Source of the DNA: Conexibacter sp. CPCC 205762
GTDB taxonomy: Bacteria; Actinomycetota; Thermoleophilia; Solirubrobacterales; Solirubrobacteraceae
Assembly: GCF_030646155.1 (NCBI RefSeq)
Contig: NZ_JAUTDN010000006.1
Coordinates: 62,001-126,000 of the forward strand
Reading direction: 5' to 3'
DNA: 64,000 bases
In this document: positions 1 to 7,981 of the stretch, in pieces
Layout of the letters: each line of letters opens with the position of its first letter
How positions within the stretch are numbered: position 1 is the first letter of the stretch
Position numbers and translations under genes: made by a program
Notes under the pieces: generated by a model
Told to the model about the DNA's origin: nothing
The model's database searches: none
What the model saw: the letters and a program-made list of their open reading frames with translations, nothing else

Positions 1-888
1 CGCGAGGTCGTCTCGCGTGACGGCACGACGCTCGCGGTCGAGCTGTTCGGGCCGCCGGACGGGCCGCCGCTCGTCTTCATCCACGGCTGGACCTGCGCCC
101 GCCGCTTCTGGACCGGGCAGCTGCACGGCCTCACCGACCGCTACCGGATCGTCACGTACGACCTGCGCGGCCACGGCGACAGCGGCCTGCCGGCCGGCGA
201 CGACTTCTCGACCGACGCGCTCGCCGAGGACCTGCAGGCGGTGCTGGAGGCGACCGTGCCCGAGGGCCGCAAGGCGCTGCTCGTCGGCCACTCGCTCGGC
301 GCGATGACGATCGCCGCCTGGGCCGGCCGCTTCCCGCGCGAGGTGGAGGCGCGCGCCGCGGGCGCGGCGCTGCTCAACACCGGCCTCGGCGACCTGATCG
401 ACCAGGCGCTGATCCTCAAGCTGCCGGCCGGGATGAGACGCACGAAAGCGGTCGCGGGCGGCATCTTCCTGTCGGCCAGCGCGCCGCTGCCGCCGGCCTC
501 GCCGGTCAGCCTGCGCGCCGTCCAGTACGTCGCCCTGTCACCGAGCGCGACGCCGGCCCAGGTCGCCTTCTGCCAGCAGATGGTGATGGAGTGCCGGCGC
601 GAGGTGCGCGCCGGCTTCGGCCGCACGATGACGCGGCTGGACCTGCTCGACGCGCTCGACAACCTGACCGTCCCGACGCTGCTGCTCGGCGGCGGCAGCG
701 ACCGTCTCACACCGCCGCCGCACGTCGAGCGGATGGCGGCCGCGCTGCCGCAGCTGGCGGAGCGGGTCGAGCTGCCAAGCTCCGGCCACATGAGCCCGAT
801 CGAACAGCCGGACGCGGTCAACGCCGCGCTCGAGCGGCTGGCCGAGCGCGCGGGGCTCGCGCCCAAGAAATCCCACGCGGCCGCGTAG
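1..888 (+). CDS. alpha/beta-fold hydrolase, 5' end cut by the window
   Basis: The reading frame is open from base 1 to the stop at 886-888 (295 codons seen). The start lies outside the window, so the in-frame ATG at 241 is internal. Seen: an oxyanion-type HGW motif near residue 28, the nucleophile elbow GHSLG near residue 99, and a late SSGHMSPIEQP motif carrying the catalytic His near residue 263, with an Asp-containing GGGSDRLTP loop before it. This is the full Ser-Asp-His layout of the alpha/beta hydrolase fold (AB hydrolase 1), so the enzyme should be active on an ester, lactone or similar bond. The substrate cannot be told from sequence. No signal peptide can be assessed because the N-terminus is missing. 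Confidence 0.85.
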   Translation, partial: REVVSRDGTTLAVELFGPPDGPPLVFIHGWTCARRFWTGQLHGLTDRYRIVTYDLRGHGDSGLPAGDDFSTDALAEDLQAVLEATVPEGRKALLVGHSLGAMTIAAWAGRFPREVEARAAGAALLNTGLGDLIDQALILKLPAGMRRTKAVAGGIFLSASAPLPPASPVSLRAVQYVALSPSATPAQVAFCQQMVMECRREVRAGFGRTMTRLDLLDALDNLTVPTLLLGGGSDRLTPPPHVERMAAALPQLAERVELPSSGHMSPIEQPDAVNAALERLAERAGLAPKKSHAAA

Positions 889-963
889 CTGCACTAAGGT
901 ACAGCTTTCCGGAGTCACCGGGCGGGTCATGGGGTCCCGCCCTCGGGGAAGGGGAGATTTCAG

Positions 964-2187
964 ATGCCGAACAGCATCCGCTGCCGGTCGCTTTCGCCTG
1001 TCCGCGCGCTGCTTGCGCTCGTCACGCTGCTCGCTGCGCTGGCCTGCGCCGCGACGCCCGCGCTCGCGCTCGACCCGCCGTCGGGCAACGCCTTCTACAC
1101 GCCGCCGAGCCCGCTGCCCGCGGGCAGAGCCGGCGACGTGATCTGGTACCGCGTCGCCAACACCTCGATCGCGAGAGACAACAACGCGAACGCGTACGAG
1201 GTGCTCTACCGCTCGACCAACGTCGCCGGCAACGCGATAGCGGTCTCCGGCACCGTGCTCGTGCCGAGAGCCGCCTGGACGGGCAGAGGCACGCGGCCGC
1301 TGACCGCCTACGCCAGCGGCACGCAGGGCTGGGACGACTCGTGCGCGCCGTCGCGCGAGATGACCGCCGGCAACTTCGACGAGAGCTTCGCCGTCTCGAA
1401 CCTGCTCGCGCGCGGCTGGGCCGTCGCGGTGACCGACTACCCGGGCCTCGGCACGCCTGGCGACCACCAGTACAACGTCGGCATCTCCGAGGGCAGAGCG
1501 GTCCTCGACATCCTGCGCGCGGCGACGCGGCTGTCGCCGGCCGGCATCAGCGCGACGACGCAGGTCGGCGTCGAGGGCTACTCGCAGGGCGGCGGCGCGG
1601 CCGGCTGGGTGATCCAGCAGGAGGCGACCTACGCGCCTGAGCTGAACGTCGTCGGCGTCGCCGGCGGCGGCACGCCGGCGAACCTGCAGGCGGTCAAGAA
1701 CAACATCGACGGCTCCGCCTTCTTCGCCTTCCTCGCCGGCACCGCGATCGGCTTCCGCGGCGGCTACCCGGCGCTCGACGTCAACAGATACCTGACGCTC
1801 TACGGCAGACTGGCGATCTCGACGCTCAACTCGCTCTGCCAGCTGCCGGCGCTCGCGCTCTACGCCGCCCACCACCTGACCGAGTACACGGTCGGCGGCA
1901 TCGACCCGACGGTGCAGCCGGCGTTCAGAGCCGCGCTCGACGCCAACAACCTCGGCGGGATCAGACCGCAGGTGCCGGTGCTCCAGTACCACGGCTCCTA
2001 CGACGAGGTGATCCCGTACTCGGTCGAGCAGAACCTCCAGAGACAGTGGTGCGCGCTCGGCGCCAGAACGAAGCTCTCGGCCTACCCGCTGGAGCACGTC
2101 TCGACCCAGCTCGGCGCTCAGATAGAGGTCGTCAACTGGCTCGCGGACCGCTTCGCCGGCGTGGCTGCGCCCAGCAACAACTGCTGA
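964..2187 (+). CDS. secreted lipase of the LIP (secretory lipase) family
   Basis: The protein has 407 residues. The N-terminus has basic residues, a long Leu/Ala stretch and an Ala-rich cleavage region near residue 35 (ATPALA), so it is exported. The nucleophile elbow is GYSQGGGAA near residue 203, and the C-terminal part carries an Asp (SYDEVIPY) and a late His (EHVST), as in actinobacterial secretory lipases that hydrolyse triacylglycerols or other esters outside the cell. A GGGGAG ribosome site lies about 8 bases before the ATG. Arginine is encoded largely by AGA, unlike the hydrolase upstream. A weak -10 like TAAGGT sits at 895-900. Family assignment is good; substrate is unknown. Confidence 0.8.
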   Translation: MPNSIRCRSLSPVRALLALVTLLAALACAATPALALDPPSGNAFYTPPSPLPAGRAGDVIWYRVANTSIARDNNANAYEVLYRSTNVAGNAIAVSGTVLVPRAAWTGRGTRPLTAYASGTQGWDDSCAPSREMTAGNFDESFAVSNLLARGWAVAVTDYPGLGTPGDHQYNVGISEGRAVLDILRAATRLSPAGISATTQVGVEGYSQGGGAAGWVIQQEATYAPELNVVGVAGGGTPANLQAVKNNIDGSAFFAFLAGTAIGFRGGYPALDVNRYLTLYGRLAISTLNSLCQLPALALYAAHHLTEYTVGGIDPTVQPAFRAALDANNLGGIRPQVPVLQYHGSYDEVIPYSVEQNLQRQWCALGARTKLSAYPLEHVSTQLGAQIEVVNWLADRFAGVAAPSNNC

Positions 2188-2200
2188 ATCCGGATCGGTG

Positions 2201-2236
2201 ACGCCCGGGGCCGGGGCTCAATTCAGCCCTGGGCGT
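2201..2236. terminator. hairpin at convergent gene ends
   Basis: Arms of 11 bases (2201-2211 and 2226-2236) pair with one mismatch (acgcccggggc against gccctgggcgt). The hairpin lies between the lipase and the convergent small secreted protein and includes the latter's stop codon. There is no T-tract, so it is a candidate bidirectional terminator rather than a classic one. Confidence 0.4.
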
Positions 2237-2654
2237 TGCCGTAGTATCTGCCGTTGAATCTGACGGTGCCGCACGATCCGCCTCTTGCCGTGCTCGTCCC
2301 CACGACGCGATTGGCCTGGAATCTGCCGGTGATCAGCATCTTCGTCTTGAAGTCGTCGAAGCCGCTGGAGACTCTCACCGTGCCGTCGATCTTGAACGTG
2401 CCGTTCGCCTTGATCGGCACGTTTCTGACGTTGATCGTGCCGCCCGGTCTGCCCGCGTCGTTGAGACAGGCGACCTGGAATATTCTCAGCTTGTTCAGCT
2501 TCGGCGTCACCTGCAGCGTCATGCCGCGGTCGGCGGTGGTGTCGGCGTAGACGCCGACCTTCGCCTTGTTGGCGGATGCGGCGAACGCGGCGGTCGGGAC
2601 GGCGACGGCGGCGAGCGAGCTGAGCGCGGCGAGCGCGAGGGCGGGGCGGTGCAT
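2223..2654 (-). CDS. small secreted protein of unknown function
   Basis: 143 residues with a clear signal peptide: a short basic start, then an Ala/Leu/Val-rich core ending AAFAAS near residue 27. The mature part is rich in Lys, Asn, Thr and Gly with alternating hydrophobic residues, suggesting a small beta-rich domain, and has only two cysteines (CLNDAG and GSCGT) that could form a disulphide. No family recognised. An AGGAGG ribosome site lies 5 bases before the ATG, and many Arg codons are AGA, both signs of good expression. It stands alone between the lipase (convergent) and the helicase gene upstream on the same strand. Confidence 0.7.
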   Translation of the reverse strand: MHRPALALAALSSLAAVAVPTAAFAASANKAKVGVYADTTADRGMTLQVTPKLNKLRIFQVACLNDAGRPGGTINVRNVPIKANGTFKIDGTVRVSSGFDDFKTKMLITGRFQANRVVGTSTARGGSCGTVRFNGRYYGNAQG

Positions 2655-2690
2655 CGATCCTCCTGGTCGAAGACGAACCAGACCATTTTT

Positions 2691-2716
2691 CCGGCGCGTG
2701 GCCGTTCTGGCGCCGG
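2691..2716 (-). terminator. hairpin after the SNF2 helicase gene
   Basis: A perfect 7-base stem (CCGGCGC at 2691-2697, GCGCCGG at 2710-2716) with a 12-base loop starts 12 bases past the helicase stop codon. Read on the minus strand it is followed by an A-run, not a T-run, so it is only a probable terminator. The rest of 2655-2727 holds the ribosome site of the small secreted gene. Confidence 0.4.
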
Positions 2717-2727
2717 TTGCGTGGGAA

Positions 2728-4920
2728 CTACGTAGCCGCGGCGGGCTCGGTGACCGCCTTCAGGTGGCGGAACGGTCTGCCGTCGCGCAGCTCGCGCACG
2801 ACCTCCTCGACGAGGCTGTCGCCGTCGAGCCGGCGGCCGTCGGTGACGGCGGCGACGATCCCGCGCTTGCGCTGGATCAGCCGCGCCATCGTCTCGTCGA
2901 TCGTTCTCGCGGCCAGCAGGTACCAGGCGGTGACCGCGTCGTGCTGGCCGATGCGGTGGCAGCGGTCCTCGGCCTGGTCGTGCATCGCCGGCGTCCACTC
3001 CAGCTCGAGGAAGGCGACGTTGGAGGCGCGCGTCAGCGTGATGCCCTGCCCGGCGACGCGCGTCGCGGCGACGATCAGCTGCGGGCCTCTGGGGTCCTGG
3101 AACTGCGCGACCGACAGCTCGCGCGCCCGGATCGAGTCGCGGCCGAGCAGGTGGAGCGCGTCCGGGAAGCGTCTCAGCACCGCCTCCTGCACCTCGACGT
3201 GGCGGGCGAAGACGACCAGCGCCTCGCCGCTTGCGAGGAAGTCGTCGATCCACGCAAGCGCCGCCGCCAGCTTGCCGCGCGCGGCGATCTGCTGCAGCGC
3301 GCCGAGCTGCGCCAGCCGCTTGGCGCGCAGCGTCGCGGCGATCTTCGCGTTCAGCTCCGACAGGTCGTACGGCTGCTCGCGCAGCCACTTGATCACGTCG
3401 TCCTCGGCGAGCCGGTACTCCTTCATGTTGTCGAGCGCGACCGGCACGACCGTCTGGCGCTTGGCCGGCAGCTGCGGCAGCACCTCGCTCTTGAGGCGCC
3501 GCACGAAGCAGCTCTTGCGCAGGTGCCAGTGCAGCCGCTCCTCGGTCAGCGGGCCGCGGAACTGCTGCTTGAAGCGGGCGCCGGAGCCGAACTCGTCCAG
3601 CCGCCCGAGCACGCGCAGCTGCGAGATCAGCTCGTCGGGGTGGTTGAGCACCGGCGTGCCGGTCAGCGCCAGCCGCAGCTTGTCCGGCCCCATCGACTCG
3701 GCCAGTCTGCGCACGGCGCGCGTCCGCTTCGCCGACGGGTTCTTGCAGTAGTGCGCCTCGTCGAGCACGAGCGCCTTCGGCCGCAGCCGCGCGAGCGTCT
3801 CGCGGTGGTGGTCGATCAGCTCGTAGTTGAGGATCGTTATCTCGTTCGTCCTCGGCACCGCCTGGCGGCCCTCAACGACGCTGACGCCGCGGTGCGGCAG
3901 CCAGTCGCGCGCCTCGCGCTCCCAGTTGAGCTTCAGCGAGGCGGGGCAGACGACGATCGCCGGGTAGGCGTCGTCGGCCTCCAGCGCGGCGAGCGCCTCG
4001 ACCGTCTTGCCGAGGCCCTGCTCGTCGGCGAGGAAGGCGCGGCGGGCGTCGAGCACGTACCTGACGCCGGCCCACTGGAACGGCTCCAGCTCGCCGCCGA
4101 GTCTGGCGGCCGTCGCCTCCAGCGGCGGCGCCTCGGTCGCGCGCGAGGCTCTGATCTGGGCGGCGGCGCGCGCGTGCTCCTCGCGCAGCCTGCGCAGCGC
4201 GCCGCTGGCGGAGAAGCTGACCTCGACCTCGTGCAGGCGGATGAAGTGCTCCAGCGGCTCCAGCAGCCACGGATCGACGGGGACGGTGCGCTCGCCCTCG
4301 TTGCCGGGCAGGTCGTCGAAGGCGAGGCCGGCGGTCGGGTCCCACAGCGCCTCCAGCCGCAGCCGCGCGCCCTCGACGCCGTGGGTGCCGATCAGCCGCG
4401 CCGGCGGCGGCACGTCGCCCAGCTCCAGCGCCGAGACGGTGCGGTCAGCGGCGGCGTCGAGCTTGGCCGACTCCTGCTCGCGCAGCAGGTGGGCGTGCTC
4501 CTCCGTCAGCGAGATCAGCAGCGCGCCGTCCTCCTCGCGCGTGACCGAGCCGTCGAGCAGGCCCGCGGGCACCTCGCCGGCGAGCGTCTGCAGCACGAAC
4601 CAGCCGCGGCCGTCGTGGCGGGTCGTGCGGACGTGGCCGAGCCAGCGGCGCTCGATCGCGTCGAGCCATTCGGCGACGCGGTCGCTCGGCGTCAGCTCCG
4701 GGAACCGTCTCAGCAGGTCGGCGACGTGGAGCGCGACCCAGGCGTCGATCGGCGCCCACCATTCGTACGTGTCCCAGTCGAAGCGGCGGTGCGGGATCCC
4801 GCGCACGGCCTCGACCAGGTGGCGCTCGTAGGGGAACGCGAGCACGACGATCCGGCCCCGTTCGGCGTCGTCGCGCAGGTCAACGTTCGGGCGTTCGGGG
4901 ACAAGCTCCATCACAGACAA
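2728..4920 (-). CDS. SNF2-family DNA translocase, SMARCAL1/HARP-like
   Basis: 730 residues. The N-terminal part (about 22-75) has the HARP-like pattern around RFDWDTYEWWAPIDAW known from SMARCAL1-type annealing helicases. The motor motifs follow in order: DEQGLGKT (motif I, about 298), LVLDEAH (II, about 386), LALTGTP (III, about 420) and DRCHRIGQ (VI, about 654). It therefore should be an ATP-driven dsDNA translocase acting on branched or damaged DNA. The reported start is TTG at 4918-4920; an in-frame ATG at 4909-4911 is an equally good choice. It is divergent from greA with only 25 bases between the starts, so the two must share a very compact control region. Confidence 0.85.
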   Translation of the reverse strand: MSVMELVPERPNVDLRDDAERGRIVVLAFPYERHLVEAVRGIPHRRFDWDTYEWWAPIDAWVALHVADLLRRFPELTPSDRVAEWLDAIERRWLGHVRTTRHDGRGWFVLQTLAGEVPAGLLDGSVTREEDGALLISLTEEHAHLLREQESAKLDAAADRTVSALELGDVPPPARLIGTHGVEGARLRLEALWDPTAGLAFDDLPGNEGERTVPVDPWLLEPLEHFIRLHEVEVSFSASGALRRLREEHARAAAQIRASRATEAPPLEATAARLGGELEPFQWAGVRYVLDARRAFLADEQGLGKTVEALAALEADDAYPAIVVCPASLKLNWEREARDWLPHRGVSVVEGRQAVPRTNEITILNYELIDHHRETLARLRPKALVLDEAHYCKNPSAKRTRAVRRLAESMGPDKLRLALTGTPVLNHPDELISQLRVLGRLDEFGSGARFKQQFRGPLTEERLHWHLRKSCFVRRLKSEVLPQLPAKRQTVVPVALDNMKEYRLAEDDVIKWLREQPYDLSELNAKIAATLRAKRLAQLGALQQIAARGKLAAALAWIDDFLASGEALVVFARHVEVQEAVLRRFPDALHLLGRDSIRARELSVAQFQDPRGPQLIVAATRVAGQGITLTRASNVAFLELEWTPAMHDQAEDRCHRIGQHDAVTAWYLLAARTIDETMARLIQRKRGIVAAVTDGRRLDGDSLVEEVVRELRDGRPFRHLKAVTEPAAAT

Positions 4921-4945
4921 GGCTAGAGACTGCGAAACTGTCTGG

Positions 4946-5413
4946 ATGACAGAGGGCTATGCCATCACGCAAGAGGGTCTCGACGCGCTGCGCGCCGAGC
5001 TGGAGCAGCTGGAGGGGCCGGCCCGGCGCGACATCGCCGAGCGCATCCGGATCGCGCGCGAGTGGGGCGATCTGAAGGAGAACGCCGAGTACCACGCCGC
5101 CAAGGAGGAGCAGGCGCACCTCGAGACGCGGATCCTCAAGCTGAACGAGCGTGAGCGCAACGCGGTCGTCGTCGCGGCCGCCTCCGACGCCAGCGTCGTC
5201 GCCTTCGGCTCGACCGTCGAGGTGCGTGACGAGAAGTCCGGCAAGGTCGCGACGTACACGCTTGTCGGCGCTGCCGAGGCGAGCGCGAGAGACGGCAGGC
5301 TGTCGATCGAGTCGCCGGTCGCCAGAGCGCTGATCGGCGCCGGCGAGGGCGAGGACGTGAGAGTCCACACGCCCACCGGCGTGCGCACGCTGCACGTCGT
5401 CAGAGTCGGCTGA
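4946..5413 (+). CDS. greA: transcription elongation factor GreA
   Basis: 155 residues, the usual length of GreA. The N-terminal coiled coil carries the diagnostic ARREW-like segment REWGDLKENAEYHAAKEEQ, whose acidic tip reaches into the RNA polymerase secondary channel and stimulates cleavage of backtracked RNA. The C-terminal half is the FKBP-like domain (GSTVEVRDEKSGK onwards). Arginine codons switch from CGC/CGG at the start to AGA in the second half. The gene is followed after 7 bases by a tautomerase-like gene, probably co-transcribed. Confidence 0.95.
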   Translation: MTEGYAITQEGLDALRAELEQLEGPARRDIAERIRIAREWGDLKENAEYHAAKEEQAHLETRILKLNERERNAVVVAAASDASVVAFGSTVEVRDEKSGKVATYTLVGAAEASARDGRLSIESPVARALIGAGEGEDVRVHTPTGVRTLHVVRVG

Positions 5414-5420
5414 GCGGCGC

Positions 5421-5786
5421 GTGCCGAAGCTCGACGTCCAGTTCTCACACGGCGCGCTGCCGGCCGCCTCGCTCGGCCCGCTGACCGGCGAGCTGACCGA
5501 GCTGCTGCTGCGCCATCGCGGCTGGGAGGCGAGCGACGAGAACCGCGCGAAGGTGTGGGCCTTCGCGCAGGAGCAGCCGGCGTTCGTCGCCGGCGCCGCG
5601 CCCGCGCTGCCGCTGGTCGTCGTCACGATCGGCCTGATCGCGGGCGGCCTCGACGACGCGGCCGCCGCCGCGCTGATCGCCGACAGCACCGCGAAGGTCA
5701 AGGCGATCGCGCCCGAGGCGCGCGTCTGGGTCGTGGTCGACGAGACCCCGAGCGGCCGCTGGGGCGTCGAGGGGAGAGCGTTCTAG
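5421..5786 (+). CDS. tautomerase-superfamily protein with N-terminal proline
   Basis: 121 residues from a GTG start seven bases after the greA stop. The second codon is Pro, which after Met removal would be the catalytic Pro1 of 4-oxalocrotonate tautomerase/MIF-type enzymes. The C-terminus VWVVVDETPSGRWGVEG matches the family's closing strand (xVWVxIxExPxxxWGxGG). The middle (VVVTIGLIAGGLDDAAAAALIADSTAKV) fits the beta-alpha unit in which a helix precedes this strand. It would enolise or tautomerise a keto acid; the substrate is unknown. Family call is from motif recognition, not a search. Confidence 0.6.
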   Translation: MPKLDVQFSHGALPAASLGPLTGELTELLLRHRGWEASDENRAKVWAFAQEQPAFVAGAAPALPLVVVTIGLIAGGLDDAAAAALIADSTAKVKAIAPEARVWVVVDETPSGRWGVEGRAF

Positions 5787-5812
5787 CGGCGGCGCCGTGA
5801 GGCGCCCGCCGC
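5786..5812. terminator. GNRA-capped hairpin between convergent genes
   Basis: GGCGCC (5791-5796), loop GTGA, GGCGCC (5801-5806), then a one-base bulge and five further pairs (5786-5790 with 5808-5812). The hairpin begins at the last base of the tautomerase stop and lies before the convergent ATPase stop at 5818. GUGA is a GNRA tetraloop. No T-tract. Confidence 0.5.
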
Positions 5813-5817
5813 CGCGC

Positions 5818-7203
5818 CTACGCGAACAGGTCGGCGGCGGTGACGAGCAGGATCCGCTCCCGCTGCGCCCGTTCGCGCAGCTCGTCGCTGAAGCCGCGGC
5901 GGGCGAACAGCGCCAGCCGCGCGCCCATCGCCTTGCCGCCGAGGGCGGCCTGCGCCTCGTGCAGGTCGTCGAGCACGTCGGCGCCGACGGTGCGGCGCCA
6001 CTTGCACGAGCCCAGCAGCGCGTAGCGGCCCTTGCGCACGCCGACGACGTCGATCTCGACGCTGCCGTCGCGCGACCACCACGAGCCGAGCTGCTCGCTG
6101 CCGCCGACCTCCGGCTCGTCGGCGTAGCTGCCGACCCAGGTGCGGCAGGCGTCCTCGAAGGCGCGGCCCATGATGTTGTCGAGGTCGGCGCCGATCTCGC
6201 GTGCGACCTCCTCGACGAGGCCGCGCTCGAGCCGGCTGCGGTTGGGAAAGACGTAGCGGAAGTAGAAGGCGAAGTAGGGGTCGGCGATCCGCCAGCTGGT
6301 GCGGCGCGGCTCCGGCCCATCGGCCGACAGGGGCGCCCAGCCGGTCAGGTAGCCGAGGTCCTCCAGCCGCACCAGCCGCGCGCCGAGGTTGCTGCTGGCG
6401 ATGTTGGTCTGCGTCGCGATCTGGTTGTGCTGGGTCGCGCCGCCGGCGATCGCGCGCAGGATCGAGAAGTAGGTCGCGGGGTCGCGCACGCCCTCGCCCT
6501 CGCGCAGCAGGTGCAGCGGGTCCTCGTAGAGCGGGTGGTCCTTCGCCAGCACGGCGCTGCGCAGGACCGTCTCCAGCCGCCGGTCGCCGGCCCACGCCTG
6601 GTACTGGGGCGTGCCGCCGATGACGGCGTAGCGGCGCAGCAGCGCCTCCGGATCGCTGGCTCTGACGAAGCCGGCGGCGTCGCGGTAGTCGAGCGGGCCG
6701 AGGAAGGGGCGCTGGGTCGCGCGGCCGTAGAGCGGCGCGTCGTGGCCGAGCAGGCCCTCCATGAACGACAGCGCGCTGCCCGACAGCACGAGCGTCAGCG
6801 GCAGCTCGTCGCGATCCCAGCGATCCCAGTGGCGCTGGATGATCGACGGCAGCGCCGGCTGCGCGCTGCAGAGGTACTGGAACTCGTCCAGTATCACCGT
6901 CACCTGCGCCTGCTCGGCCTGCGTCGCGAAGAAGCGCAGCGCCTCGTCCCAGTCGCCGAAGTGCAGCGGGGGAGCGCCGGGCAGCAGGCGCGCCGCCTCG
7001 ACGGCGAGCAGGTCGAGGTGGCCGCGCTGGTCCTGCTCGTCGGCCTGGAAGCTGACGACACGCTCGCCGTCGAGGACGCGCGCGAGCAGGAAGCTCTTGC
7101 CGATGCGGCGGCGGCCGCGGAGGATCGCGAGGCTGGGCGGGGCGGCCTGCGCCTGGCGCAGCAGCTCAGCCTCGTGTCTGCGGTCGACCAGCTCGCGTGC
7201 CAT
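5818..7203 (-). CDS. ATPase of the archaeal-type AAA / DUF234 family
   Basis: 461 residues. The Walker A motif GRRRIGKS is at about residue 29, a hydrophobic strand ending VILDEFQYL (Walker B plus sensor-like Gln) at about 103, and the C-terminal half shows the winged-helix and nuclease-like DUF234 region (WRIADPYFAFYFRYVFPN at about 300, then a D...KGRYALLGSCKW patch resembling a PD-(D/E)XK core). Such proteins are widespread single genes often carried on mobile DNA; their role is poorly known, possibly DNA-directed or toxin-like. The start ATG at 7201-7203 lies next to an unusual AT-rich inverted repeat, the only AT-rich stretch in this part of the window. Confidence 0.75.
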   Translation of the reverse strand: MARELVDRRHEAELLRQAQAAPPSLAILRGRRRIGKSFLLARVLDGERVVSFQADEQDQRGHLDLLAVEAARLLPGAPPLHFGDWDEALRFFATQAEQAQVTVILDEFQYLCSAQPALPSIIQRHWDRWDRDELPLTLVLSGSALSFMEGLLGHDAPLYGRATQRPFLGPLDYRDAAGFVRASDPEALLRRYAVIGGTPQYQAWAGDRRLETVLRSAVLAKDHPLYEDPLHLLREGEGVRDPATYFSILRAIAGGATQHNQIATQTNIASSNLGARLVRLEDLGYLTGWAPLSADGPEPRRTSWRIADPYFAFYFRYVFPNRSRLERGLVEEVAREIGADLDNIMGRAFEDACRTWVGSYADEPEVGGSEQLGSWWSRDGSVEIDVVGVRKGRYALLGSCKWRRTVGADVLDDLHEAQAALGGKAMGARLALFARRGFSDELRERAQRERILLVTAADLFA

Positions 7204-7308
7204 GCACCACAGGGTAGCGCAGCTAAAACCGCTATGTCATGAGTTGCTATTTCAAGGAATACTATGTTGCGATATAGCAAGTGGTGAGATAGCGACTGTC
7301 GAGACGGT
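7204..7308. promoter_or_regulatory. AT-rich intergenic region with symmetric GCTAT/ATAGC repeats
   Basis: GCTAT occurs at 7231-7235 and 7246-7250, and its reverse ATAGC at 7274-7278 and 7289-7293. The two pairs have the same 15-base period, so 7231-7250 and 7274-7293 form a 20-base inverted repeat matching at 16 of 20 positions around a 23-base centre. The base composition is far lower in GC than the surroundings. It sits upstream of the ATPase gene (minus strand) and after the thioesterase stop codon. It could be an operator for one or two dimers or an RNA hairpin. Confidence 0.55.
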
Positions 7309-7872
7309 CTATGGGGCGATGATCAGGAGGCTGCTGCTGGCGCTGGCGAGCAGGGCGCCGTCGGCGGAGCGGACGTCGCCCTCGGCGAAGGCGACGCGGC
7401 GGCCTGGCTTGGTGACCCAGCCGTGGGCGTGGATCTCGCCGCTGTCGGCGCGGACGGGGCGGAGGTAGCTGACCTTCAGCTCGATCGAGGTGTAGCCGGT
7501 GCCGGCGGGCAGCTGGCTGTGGACCGCGCAGCCGACGACCGAGTCCAGCAGCGTGCAGACGAGGCCGCCGTGGACGAGGCCGATCGGGTTGTAGGCCGAC
7601 TCGTCCGGGACGACTGCGAAGCGCGCCTCGCCGTCGCCGACCTCGGTGATGCGGAAGCTGAACAGCGAGGCGATCGGGGGTGGCGGCAGCGTGCCGTCGG
7701 CGATCGCCTCCAGGTAGGCGCGGCCGGGCAGCTGCGCGCCCGTGGCCGCGGCCTGGAGCGGGTCGAACCAGGTGACGGTGCGCGTGCGCGGCTCGCCCCA
7801 GCTGGCGGGTGGTGCGGCCGCGGCCGCGTCGGTGGGGCCGGCCGGGTCGCGCGGGTCTGTGTCGAGCGTCAT
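7309..7872 (-). CDS. PaaI-type hotdog-fold thioesterase
   Basis: 187 residues from the ATG at 7870-7872; a longer open frame exists upstream to 8022 but overlaps the divergent SDR gene and its control region, so it is rejected. The motif NPIGLVHGGLVCTLLDSVVG (about 100-119) is the hotdog-fold HGG helix with the catalytic Asp, typical of PaaI/YbgC-like acyl-CoA thioesterases. The N-terminal 60 residues (Pro/Ala-rich, then TVTWFDPLQAAATGAQLPG) are typical of actinobacterial PaaI homologues. It would hydrolyse an acyl- or aryl-CoA. It is divergent from the SDR gene at 7982, sharing an operator-like palindrome. Confidence 0.8.
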   Translation of the reverse strand: MTLDTDPRDPAGPTDAAAAAPPASWGEPRTRTVTWFDPLQAAATGAQLPGRAYLEAIADGTLPPPPIASLFSFRITEVGDGEARFAVVPDESAYNPIGLVHGGLVCTLLDSVVGCAVHSQLPAGTGYTSIELKVSYLRPVRADSGEIHAHGWVTKPGRRVAFAEGDVRSADGALLASASSSLLIIAP

Positions 7873-7894
7873 GCGTGGTACTGTGGCGAGTGCC

Positions 7895-7909
7895 CTTGCA
7901 AAATGCAAG
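7895..7909. promoter_or_regulatory. operator-like palindrome between thioesterase and SDR genes
   Basis: A perfect 15-base palindrome, CTTGCA-AAA-TGCAAG, in the 109-base divergent gap, followed by another TGCAA at 7911-7915. It is well placed to control both genes. The regulator is not evident in the window; a TetR- or MarR-type dimer is plausible. The start codon of the SDR gene is preceded by AAGGGA. Confidence 0.5.
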
Positions 7910-7981
7910 CTGCAACGAGACGGCGACCGCTGACGCGGTGGCGGCTCGCGCGGTGCGGGCGCATCCACGAAGGGAACGGTC

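Noticed and set aside
2566-4926. Very long plus-strand open frame opposite the SNF2 gene
   Set aside because: Arg/Gln/Ala-rich translation typical of the reverse strand of GC-rich genes; the minus-strand gene has full helicase motifs.
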